A stretch of 64,000 nucleotides of DNA from Shewanella gaetbuli. Lineage in GTDB: Bacteria > Pseudomonadota > Gammaproteobacteria > Enterobacterales > Shewanellaceae. The stretch covers positions 62,001 to 126,000 of the forward strand of contig NZ_JAKIKP010000009.1 in assembly GCF_023284065.1 (NCBI RefSeq), given 5' to 3'. Made by a program: the position numbers and the translations under genes. This document shows positions 28,342 through 35,675 of this stretch, piece after piece. The notes under the pieces are model-generated. The model was given only the letters and a program-made list of their open reading frames with translations, was not told the DNA's origin and did no database searches. Within the stretch, counting starts at the first letter, position 1. The number at the start of each line of letters is the position of its first letter.

Positions 28342-30039
28342 TTAATGTTCCTGCTTTTGGGTAACGGGTTGGCGTAAGCTGTTATCGTCTTCGCGCCAAA
28401 AATCATAAAAATTAAACCATTGTAATGGTGCAAGCTCAGCAAAGTAGGCGAGGCGTTCACTGTATTGGGTCATGGCGTCGCGTAAGCGTTCATCGCGGCC
28501 TTTGCGTGGTCCTTTTAGGGTTTTTGCTAACGGCTGAACATGCACTTGGTAGCGCCCCTGCTGGCGAATACAAAACATGGTAAATACCGGGCAATCTAAT
28601 AAGCTTGCCAATATAAATGGCCCTTGTGGAAACGGCGCTGGCTTGCCTAAAAAGGGCAGTTCAACAACTCGGCCTTGGCTGTTTGAAGAGGTTCTGTCGG
28701 CGGCAATAACCACCAGTTCACCTTGCTGTACTTTTTGTTGTAATAGCATGGCAGTGCTGGGGTCTAGCTCGTTAACTTGAATAAGGTTTAGTGAACTTTT
28801 AGGGTTAAGTTGCTTGAGTACTTTATTAAAGTTTTCAGCGTGTTGGGTAAGTACCATTACATTCACTTTGACTTTCTTCTGGTGAATAGAAATGGCTCGA
28901 CATAACTCTAAATTACCTAAATGAGACACCAATAATACTGCACCTTTGCCCGTAGCAATTTGTTCGGCTAATAGGTGGCGGTCGGCAAAGTCGACTTCAC
29001 TGAGTTTGATACGGTCACACCAAGCATCAATACGGTCTAGTGCCGCATTACCAAAGGATAAAAAGTGCTTAAGGCTGTCTTGCCAAGTTAAATTGGTTGA
29101 TAGTTCTGGATGCTCCGGTTTTTGTTGTTTGACTTGAGCTAGAAATGCCATTGAAGCATGGCGTGAGGCGCTACCGGTTAAAAAGAAATAGCCGATCACC
29201 GGATACATAATTGCGCGGCATAACCAATGGCCACCAAATCGATAACTTTCAGCCAGTAATTTTATCCCCCAATAATTGCCGCGTTCTTGCATGGCCGACC
29301 AATGTAAGGCTTCATTTTGTTTAAAAAAACGTTGGGGGAGTCGCTTGAGCATGCCAAAAAACAGCTTAGTGTGCATCCAGCTAATACGCACATTGTCATG
29401 TAAACCTTGAAAGTGGCTAATGCCATTGGCAGGGTAAATGACTTTAGTTGGCACATGAATAATCGGGGTGCGCTGCCAATGCAGTTTCACCATAATTTCT
29501 ATATCAAAGTCCATGCGCTCGCCCAGACTTTGGCTTAAAAATAACTGCTCGGTTGCCTTTAGTGGATACACTCTAAAGCCACACATAGAGTCTTGAATAT
29601 CAAAGCTTAATGTTTCAATCCACACCCAAAAATGAGTAATGTAGCGGCCATAAAGTCGCCCTTTAGGAATGGATTCATCATAAACCGGCTTGCCAGACAC
29701 TAATGCCTGCGGATTGGCTTTGGCAGTGTTGAGCATTTGCGGTATATCTGCCAAATTATGCTGGCCGTCAGCGTCGACTTGTAACGCATGGCTAAAGCCT
29801 GCTTGATATGCTGCCCGCAGCCCTGTCATCACAGCTGCGCCTTTACCACGATTATACGGGTGCTGAATTAACGTCACCCAGCTGAACTTTTTGGCCATGG
29901 CTTGCAGCACATATCGGGTGTCGTCTTGGCTACCATCGTCAATGAGATAACAAGGCAAATCAAATTGTGCCAACTCATTAAGAGTATTTTCAATTTCTAA
30001 GTGGTGATTATAATTAGGAATGATCAGCGCTGTTTTCAT
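28342..30039 (-). CDS. Fused family-2 glycosyltransferase / LpxL-type acyltransferase (ApeJ-type)
   Basis: 565 residues in two parts. Residues 1-230 are a GT-A glycosyltransferase of family 2 (ALIIPNYNHHLEIENTL, YLIDDGSQD, RGKGAAVMTG, metal-binding DADGQH). Residues 270-560 are a lysophospholipid acyltransferase of the LpxL/HtrB type, with the catalytic HxxxxE motif in SHLGNLELC and the FPQGPFILASLL block. Fusion of sugar and acyl transfer suggests the enzyme builds the lipid-sugar part linking the polyene to the outer membrane. E. coli APE clusters have a comparable bifunctional protein. It starts 3 bases after the dehydratase gene. No frame defects. Confidence 0.88.
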   Translation of the reverse strand: MKTALIIPNYNHHLEIENTLNELAQFDLPCYLIDDGSQDDTRYVLQAMAKKFSWVTLIQHPYNRGKGAAVMTGLRAAYQAGFSHALQVDADGQHNLADIPQMLNTAKANPQALVSGKPVYDESIPKGRLYGRYITHFWVWIETLSFDIQDSMCGFRVYPLKATEQLFLSQSLGERMDFDIEIMVKLHWQRTPIIHVPTKVIYPANGISHFQGLHDNVRISWMHTKLFFGMLKRLPQRFFKQNEALHWSAMQERGNYWGIKLLAESYRFGGHWLCRAIMYPVIGYFFLTGSASRHASMAFLAQVKQQKPEHPELSTNLTWQDSLKHFLSFGNAALDRIDAWCDRIKLSEVDFADRHLLAEQIATGKGAVLLVSHLGNLELCRAISIHQKKVKVNVMVLTQHAENFNKVLKQLNPKSSLNLIQVNELDPSTAMLLQQKVQQGELVVIAADRTSSNSQGRVVELPFLGKPAPFPQGPFILASLLDCPVFTMFCIRQQGRYQVHVQPLAKTLKGPRKGRDERLRDAMTQYSERLAYFAELAPLQWFNFYDFWREDDNSLRQPVTQKQEH

Positions 30040-30042
30040 AGG

Positions 30043-30408
30043 TTAATCACTCAACGCTGGTGCATTAAATGCTATTCGACCAGATGCAAAGCGACGGTCT
30101 TCTTCTGCAAATTGGAAGGTGATTTTGGCTTTATCCACATTATTGCTGATGGTTAAATTAACATAAGTATTGGGTAAAATAAGCTGCTGAAATTTCAATA
30201 CTTCAACATTTTTCACACTGGGATTATAGCCAAAGGCTTGGCACCCTAGTTGTACAGCCCAATCTAATTGGCTAACACCGGGTAACACGGCTTGTTCAGG
30301 AAAGTGGCCAGCAAAAAAGGGTAGAGAACCATCAATAAATAGCCTCCAAGTGATGCTCTTTTCATCTTGCTGCTGGCTGATAATTTTCGGTAATACTGAT
30401 TTAATCAT
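30043..30408 (-). CDS. 3-hydroxyacyl-ACP dehydratase, FabZ-like (ApeI-type)
   Basis: 121 residues, a single hotdog. FFAGHFPEQAVLPGVSQLDW contains the FabA/FabZ active-site signature with catalytic His and the PGV loop; the usual Glu helix position reads Asp-Trp (QLDW). With the ApeP-type protein at 19438 it would form the dehydratase that makes the trans double bonds. The start overlaps the ligase gene by 8 bases. Confidence 0.85.
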   Translation of the reverse strand: MIKSVLPKIISQQQDEKSITWRLFIDGSLPFFAGHFPEQAVLPGVSQLDWAVQLGCQAFGYNPSVKNVEVLKFQQLILPNTYVNLTISNNVDKAKITFQFAEEDRRFASGRIAFNAPALSD

Positions 30409-31771
30409 GCTTGTAAAATAACGACACCAAGTCAGCTTGGGTACGTTTTCCTTCAGAATTTTGTACTATGGTATCGGGGTAACGCCACCTTCTAGGCAAG
30501 GTTACTCGCTCAAACTGAGTCATTAAATGTTGCTTCATTAAGTTATTAATGAACAGCTTGCCTTGTTGCTCTAGCAGGGCTTTGCCTTCTTGGTTGAGGC
30601 AAATGGCAGCCCCTAGCATGTGTCTGGGTTTAGACAGCAAGGTTACTGCAGAATCCGTTACCAATGGATGCGATTGCAGTAATTGCTCCATTTGCACCAT
30701 AGAAATGCGTTTTTCTTCTATTTTGACAATACGGTCAAGGCGGTTGAGTAGATTAAATTGTGTGTCGCTAAGTAGCTCTATACTGTCATCACAGGTGTAC
30801 CATTGCTGGTCATCTTGTAAATAAGGAGACTGGATACATAGCGCACCATCTTCGCCTTGTTGTTTGATTTTTACCGCATCGAATACCTGCCAAGGTTGAG
30901 ACTCGGTGCGCTGTCTGCGGTAGGCAATGCCGCCTGTTTCTGTACTACCAAAAACTTCAATAGGCAGTTGGTTGTAGCATTGTTGGATATCATTCGCCGC
31001 TTTAAAACTTAATGGCCCGCCAGAGCTGAAAATTAAACTTGGGTGACGATGCTGCAATTGATTATCTAACGCATCAGGCAAGCGAGAAAGCTGTGCGGGG
31101 CTACTCACCAAGCACAAGTTTGGCATAATGGCTAAGTAATAGTTTAAGGTTTCTGGGTATTCAATTTGCTCACTTAAAAAAGGCCGTCCAGCGGCAAGTG
31201 GCCATAATATTTTGAACAATAAACCATAAATATGTTGATGCGAAACGGTGGAGACAATGGAGCAATGGGGCAAGCGGTCGGCAAAGGTACTTTCTAAGGT
31301 GCTGACTTCAGCATCTAATTGCGCAACAGTTTTGGTAATGGACTTAGGCTGACCACTGCTGCCAGAGGTGAATAATAATAACTCACCAAGTTGTTGGCTT
31401 TTAGGCCAGTTGGCTTGAGGTGGAGTGATATCACTGGTGAGCGGCACATAGGTTTTGACTTCGCTTATGGGTTCATCAGCGATTACCGCATCAAAGTGAT
31501 GATTTAATTCAGCCACGGTACCCGGTTGAGTGTTAGGCGGCAAAATAATGGTTTTTCCGGCTAATAAACCCGCACATAAGCCTGCGGCAAATAGGTCACT
31601 GCGTTTAGCGGATAATAGCCAGTGTGTTGCATCTTGTTGTGTTAATTGCTGATGAAGATAGGCAACCTGCGAGCTAAATCGCACACTGTTCATAATATCA
31701 TGATGATTAAAACTGATTAGCTGGTGGTCATTGGGGCCATTTTGTAGCCAGTTTAGCAATAAATTATTCAT
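30401..31771 (-). CDS. AMP-dependent acyl/aryl-ACP synthetase (ApeH-type)
   Basis: 456 residues, ANL superfamily. The ATP-loop LLFTSGSSGQPKSITKT is near residues 130-146, followed by FGSTETGGIAYR (A5 motif) and a hinge region (YTCDDSIELL, LLNRLDRIVKIEEKRISM). It is shorter than typical acyl-CoA ligases, as expected for ApeH-type enzymes that load an aromatic acid onto the cluster ACP. The likely substrate is 4-coumarate or 4-hydroxybenzoate, given the neighbouring ammonia-lyase. It overlaps the membrane protein gene by 8 bases on the upstream side. Confidence 0.9.
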   Translation of the reverse strand: MNNLLLNWLQNGPNDHQLISFNHHDIMNSVRFSSQVAYLHQQLTQQDATHWLLSAKRSDLFAAGLCAGLLAGKTIILPPNTQPGTVAELNHHFDAVIADEPISEVKTYVPLTSDITPPQANWPKSQQLGELLLFTSGSSGQPKSITKTVAQLDAEVSTLESTFADRLPHCSIVSTVSHQHIYGLLFKILWPLAAGRPFLSEQIEYPETLNYYLAIMPNLCLVSSPAQLSRLPDALDNQLQHRHPSLIFSSGGPLSFKAANDIQQCYNQLPIEVFGSTETGGIAYRRQRTESQPWQVFDAVKIKQQGEDGALCIQSPYLQDDQQWYTCDDSIELLSDTQFNLLNRLDRIVKIEEKRISMVQMEQLLQSHPLVTDSAVTLLSKPRHMLGAAICLNQEGKALLEQQGKLFINNLMKQHLMTQFERVTLPRRWRYPDTIVQNSEGKRTQADLVSLFYKHD

Positions 31772-32315
31772 GTTTTTTCAACCATAAAGTGCGATATAAC
31801 CACTCTCCACCTAATAAACAGCCAATCAGCAGATATGCGATAAGACCGTTATAAAGTGTCCATGTTTCAATACTTGTTTCCAGCGCGGTATACAGTGCAA
31901 TTGTGCCATTGAATATGAAGAGTACACACCATAACTGAGTGACCTTAATTAAATAAGGCGTGGCCTCTGCAGGTAAGTCAGGCTGTTTTAATTTAGCCAG
32001 TCGCTCTATCATGCTTGGGCCATAAATCAGCGAGTGAACAAAAAGCCCTAACATACTGATATTAATCACAACAGGGTAAAATAATAGCCAATCATGCTGT
32101 TTAGCAACAAAGCTTGCCCCTGTTAACCCTATACCCACCAATAAAGGCAGTAGCATTGATTTAACTTGCTGTTTATTCAAGGTTAACTGCGTAATCAACA
32201 AACCACATAACAATAATGCAATCACGCCGTTAGGCAGGTATTGCAGGCCAAAATAGACGGCAAGGGGGTAGCCCATAATTGCCAGTGTAGAGATGACCTG
32301 CAGCAACATTCTCAT
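31764..32315 (-). CDS. COG4648-type polytopic membrane protein (ApeG-type)
   Basis: 183 residues, almost entirely hydrophobic, with about five to six spans (LAIMGYPLAVYFGLQYL, GVIALLLCGLLI, MLLPLLVGIGLTGASF, WLLFYPVVINISMLGLFVHSLIYG, LIAYLLIGCLLGGEWLYRTLW). A conserved cytoplasmic stretch GPSMIERLAK lies near residue 99. This family occurs almost only within aryl polyene clusters; its function is unknown, possibly presenting acyl intermediates at the membrane. It overlaps the ACP gene upstream by one base and the ligase gene downstream by 8. Confidence 0.85.
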   Translation of the reverse strand: MRMLLQVISTLAIMGYPLAVYFGLQYLPNGVIALLLCGLLITQLTLNKQQVKSMLLPLLVGIGLTGASFVAKQHDWLLFYPVVINISMLGLFVHSLIYGPSMIERLAKLKQPDLPAEATPYLIKVTQLWCVLFIFNGTIALYTALETSIETWTLYNGLIAYLLIGCLLGGEWLYRTLWLKKHE

Positions 32316-32563
32316 TATTGCTTCATTAATCCATCAATTGCATTAACCACATCATTAACGGTTCTGACTGATTTAAACTCGTCAGGCTGAATTTTTTTAC
32401 CGGTTAATTGTTGTAGCTTGATGACAAGGTCAACCGCATCAATACTATCTAAATCTAGTTCTTGGTATAACGAGGCTTCTAAGTTAATGTCTTCTCGCTC
32501 AACTTCAAACTCGTCGACTAAAATGTCACATAGCATGTCATAAATTTGTTCACGGCTTTGCAT
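32315..32563 (-). CDS. Acyl carrier protein (second ACP of the cluster)
   Basis: 82 residues, acidic, four-helix ACP. The phosphopantetheine Ser is in LDLDSIDAVDLVIKL (the DSID motif). GGAG lies 6 bases before the ATG. It is next to, and distinct from, the other ACP (32572-32835), as in APE systems where one ACP carries the starter or is used by different enzymes. A phosphopantetheinyl transferase is not encoded in this window. Confidence 0.92.
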   Translation of the reverse strand: MQSREQIYDMLCDILVDEFEVEREDINLEASLYQELDLDSIDAVDLVIKLQQLTGKKIQPDEFKSVRTVNDVVNAIDGLMKQ

Positions 32564-32571
32564 ATCAACTC

Positions 32572-32835
32572 CTAGACTCGCTGTGACTCAATAAAGCTAG
32601 CTAGACTGGCTACACTATAAAAGTGTGCTTTGGTGGCTTCTGAATTAGCTTCAATTTTTACATCAAACTGTTTTTTAATGGCAAGCCCTAGTTCTAATGC
32701 GTCAATTGAATCTAAGCCTAAGCCTTCACCAAATAGTGCTGCGTCGGTATCAATATCTTCAATGGTGATATCTTCTAGATCTAAACAATCAATGATGAGT
32801 TGTTTAATTTCGTTATTTAAATTAGTCATTTGCAT
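32572..32835 (-). CDS. Acyl carrier protein (first ACP of the cluster)
   Basis: 87 residues. The attachment Ser is in GLGLDSIDALELGLAIKK. The ATG at 32835 is followed two codons later by another ATG, and neither has a strong ribosome site, so the exact start is open by six bases. Eight bases separate it from the second ACP gene, and it follows the acyltransferase gene after 17 bases. Confidence 0.92.
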   Translation of the reverse strand: MQMTNLNNEIKQLIIDCLDLEDITIEDIDTDAALFGEGLGLDSIDALELGLAIKKQFDVKIEANSEATKAHFYSVASLASFIESQRV

Positions 32836-32852
32836 TTCTTATATATGAGTTT

Positions 32853-33674
32853 TTATTGTGGAACTGGGTGCTTTAATTGTGCAATATAAAATTGCTCCAG
32901 CTTACGGGTCAACTGTCTGACAAGTTTGGTATCACTGGCATCGATTTGACGGTAAGTTTGATAATCTATTGCTTCTCCCACTTCAACAGACATATTAATC
33001 GTTTGTCGGGGAATTTCATACCATGGTTGTTGCTTGGTTAACCCTGCAACATCAGTGCGTAATACCACAGGCACGATATTCGTTGCTGTGCGCACTGCAA
33101 TATTGGCAGCCCCTCTGGCAAAAGGGTTAATAATATTGTTGGGTTGTGTACGAGTGCCTTCAGGAAAAATAATTAAGTTGGTCTTTCGTTCAAGTACTTG
33201 GGCACAATCGTCTAATAATAATTGTGCCCCTCTATTAGGAATATAACCTGCGCAAGATAATACTCCGCGCATGAAAGGATTTCGCCATAAAGTTTGTTTA
33301 ACCACGCATCCCACGTTCGGCATTAGGCTAATTAACACCACCACATCCACTAATGTGGGATGGTTTGCAATGACTACGGTATTCTGTATTTTGCTTAGTG
33401 GATTAGGCGACGGAGCGGTGACGTTTATAACCCCTGAAAAAGTGAGCATTTTTACAAATTGGCGGAACATCCAACTGACATAGCGTTGAACACGAGCGAT
33501 TTTTTGAGGGTAACTTCCTGGCCAAAACCTTAATACTGGTAACACGGTGAGCGAACTAAGCAAACCACCTAAACCAAAGACAATATAACAACAGGTGCCA
33601 CCAAGCCATCTGGGAATATAAGCGACACCTGCGAGCTTTTTAGCGGGGGTATGGGCGTGAACTTGGTTACTCAT
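32853..33674 (-). CDS. 1-acylglycerol-3-phosphate acyltransferase-like (PlsC-type; ApeD-type)
   Basis: 273 residues. The PlsC signature NHPTLVDVVVL (NHxxxxD) lies near residue 104, and the second motif IIFPEGTRTQP lies near residue 169. One N-terminal hydrophobic segment (CCYIVFGLGGLLSSLTVLPVL) anchors it in the inner membrane. It likely transfers an acyl or polyenoyl group from ACP onto a lipid acceptor. The start overlaps the CLF-like gene by 8 bases. Confidence 0.88.
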   Translation of the reverse strand: MSNQVHAHTPAKKLAGVAYIPRWLGGTCCYIVFGLGGLLSSLTVLPVLRFWPGSYPQKIARVQRYVSWMFRQFVKMLTFSGVINVTAPSPNPLSKIQNTVVIANHPTLVDVVVLISLMPNVGCVVKQTLWRNPFMRGVLSCAGYIPNRGAQLLLDDCAQVLERKTNLIIFPEGTRTQPNNIINPFARGAANIAVRTATNIVPVVLRTDVAGLTKQQPWYEIPRQTINMSVEVGEAIDYQTYRQIDASDTKLVRQLTRKLEQFYIAQLKHPVPQ

Positions 33675-34401
33675 TCGTGGTTAACATCCAGTGCCATTGA
33701 CGCATATTGCCTTGTAAAGATTGGTTGCTTGCAAGGTGATGAATAAACTGGCTTAAGCAAATGTCTGGACTTTGGTCATTGGAGGTGTCTGTACTGATAA
33801 TAAGACGTGCGACACTATTAGGGTTGGCGTTTGTAGTGGCTTTTACCAGTTGCATACCTAACGCAATGGGTAGCTCTACTTCATTGATATATTGGTTGTA
33901 AACGGGCGGAATTGGGTCGTCACTGTAAATAAATAATACTGGCGAAGGGACTGCATCTAATTGAGCGTAAGCTTCTATTAACCCTTGGGGCATACTTTGA
34001 GTGCCTGCCGCTATTGAGGTTGAGCTGGCTTTGTTTTTTGCAGTAATACCGAAGATCCCGCTACCGGTATTATGTACCGATTGGCTAAATGCCATGGGTG
34101 ATAATGGCTGTTTAATCACAATGTCTTCTAATAAGCCAATAGTGCGATTGAGCTCGCCATGTCTTGAGGCAAATATACTACGAGTATTGGTGCTGACTTG
34201 GCAGTCTAATGCGACCGATAGCATCATTTTGGTGAGCCGACTGAAGCGACGGCGCTGCATTGCCGGAATTTGGGCTAATTTAGGAGCAACAGTGGTTTGC
34301 TCTGTTGTATGATTGGGTTGTTGCCAGGTTAGCCAGCTTTCTTTGGTTTGAAAGTCAGGTGTCCATGCGCTCCAAGATAATATATCAAATGCTAATTGCA
34401 C
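33667..34401 (-). CDS. Ketosynthase-like chain length factor (ApeC-type)
   Basis: 244 residues, similar only to the N-terminal half of beta-ketoacyl synthases. Where a catalytic Cys would be, the sequence reads SIAAGTQS, so it cannot condense by itself. This is the chain-length-factor pattern: a silent partner for the ApeO-type ketosynthase (19933-21135). It is the first gene of the operon. About 130 bp upstream is a strong terminator for the opposite neighbour, so the promoter must lie between 34402 and about 34530; no clear -35/-10 was found there. Confidence 0.85.
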   Translation of the reverse strand: MQLAFDILSWSAWTPDFQTKESWLTWQQPNHTTEQTTVAPKLAQIPAMQRRRFSRLTKMMLSVALDCQVSTNTRSIFASRHGELNRTIGLLEDIVIKQPLSPMAFSQSVHNTGSGIFGITAKNKASSTSIAAGTQSMPQGLIEAYAQLDAVPSPVLFIYSDDPIPPVYNQYINEVELPIALGMQLVKATTNANPNSVARLIISTDTSNDQSPDICLSQFIHHLASNQSLQGNMRQWHWMLTTNE

Positions 34402-34533
34402 TTCATTGCCTCTGCGTTGCTTAGTCTTCCATATCTAAGATGTTAATTCACTAAAACAACATGATAAAAGTTTTTTAAATTAACGGTGCAATTGTACACC
34501 AAACTCACTATGGCAATATAGAGTAAAAGCTAA

Positions 34534-34566
34534 AAAGCGATGATAACGGTTAATTATCATCGCTTT
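34534..34566 (-). terminator. Intrinsic terminator of the DUF3014 gene
   Basis: A 13-bp perfect stem, AAAGCGATGATAA (34534-34546) with TTATCATCGCTTT (34554-34566), around a 7-base loop. It lies 32 bases past the minus-strand stop at 34598 and upstream of the aryl polyene operon, insulating the two. Confidence 0.85.
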
Positions 34567-34597
34567 ATTTGTCATGCCTTAGTGAGGCCTATGAATG

Positions 34598-35482
34598 TTA
34601 GTTTTTTATCAATGGCTGTAATTTTTTAACCGCATCTTTAATTTTGCGGGTATTTTTAGGCCCCATTCGGATCAATAGCTTTTGCGCATTAGGTAAGGCT
34701 TCTAAATTTGGATCGGCAAATTGGTAATTAACCGAAATAGAGGTTAACTCAATAGGGTCTTCAATGATGGGAGCATCTAACACCATTTTGAAAACCTGTT
34801 GCATACGCTCATCAAATGGTAGGTCGCTATAGCCGAGTTCATCAAAAGCTTGTTCAAATAATGGGGCTAACTCTTGGTAAGTGTTTGCTAATTGCTGCTT
34901 GTCTAAGCCGCTAATAAAGTCAGCATATAAATCATAGCGATGATAGCTGTCAGGATTTAAATAGGTTTTATTAGTAATTTCACTGACGGTGAAATTACTT
35001 TCAGGCCCTTTTAATGGGCTGGCTTTACGAATGACTTCACCTTGAGCCAAGTTGTCTACAAAGACCACGAGTTGGCGAGCCATATCTTTTTTGATGATCA
35101 GTGGGTCTATTTTCATACCATCAGCAACGGCAAGGGCTTTTTGCTCCATAAAGTCATCAGATTCAGATAGGTCAGGTAGAGGCTCAGCTTCCACAACAGG
35201 GGTTTCAGGTTCACCTAATGATACGGTGTCAGAAGGAGCTTCAATGGTCTCTTCAATAATAGGCTCTTCAATAGGAGCTTGCTCAATAGGTTGAGCAGGC
35301 ACTGGCTCGGGTAGCTGAACCGGAATAGGTTCTACTGGCTCTGGAGGGAGTTCTTGACTGTTGATATAAAAATACGTTGCTGCGGCTATCACCAATACTA
35401 CAACAATACCGATTAAGGCTGTGTTGGGTGCGGCTTTGGGTTCTGACGTCGGAGTGGCGCGATCTTCTTTGGTAACCTGCAT
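34598..35482 (-). CDS. DUF3014 domain-containing membrane protein
   Basis: 294 residues. A short cytoplasmic N-terminus and one span (ALIGIVVVLVIAAATYFYI, about 23-41) are followed by a long Pro/Glu-rich linker (about 45-105) and a C-terminal helical DUF3014 domain (about 115-294, RQLVVFVDNLAQGEVIRK and FDELGYSDLPFDERMQQVFKMVL). The linker composition suggests a stalk across the periplasm. Function unknown. It stands alone: a terminator downstream, and about 190 bp to recG upstream. Confidence 0.85.
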   Translation of the reverse strand: MQVTKEDRATPTSEPKAAPNTALIGIVVVLVIAAATYFYINSQELPPEPVEPIPVQLPEPVPAQPIEQAPIEEPIIEETIEAPSDTVSLGEPETPVVEAEPLPDLSESDDFMEQKALAVADGMKIDPLIIKKDMARQLVVFVDNLAQGEVIRKASPLKGPESNFTVSEITNKTYLNPDSYHRYDLYADFISGLDKQQLANTYQELAPLFEQAFDELGYSDLPFDERMQQVFKMVLDAPIIEDPIELTSISVNYQFADPNLEALPNAQKLLIRMGPKNTRKIKDAVKKLQPLIKN

Positions 35483-35675
35483 TGCATTTCCTTAGCTAAA
35501 TTTACCGACAACACTAAATAACCTATAGGCATTATGCTGATTTCAGGCTATTTGTACTCAATACATTGTGCAACAATACTGATGCTTGTCCAGTATTTGC
35601 TACAAATATAAATAAAAAATCATCTTTACTCACCACCGACTGAATATTCAGCAATATTAGGGAGTAAAACTGTGA

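Noticed and set aside
28338-28460. N-terminal extension of the ammonia-lyase frame
   Set aside because: The 41 extra residues overlap the coding end of the glycosyltransferase gene and are not conserved lyase sequence.
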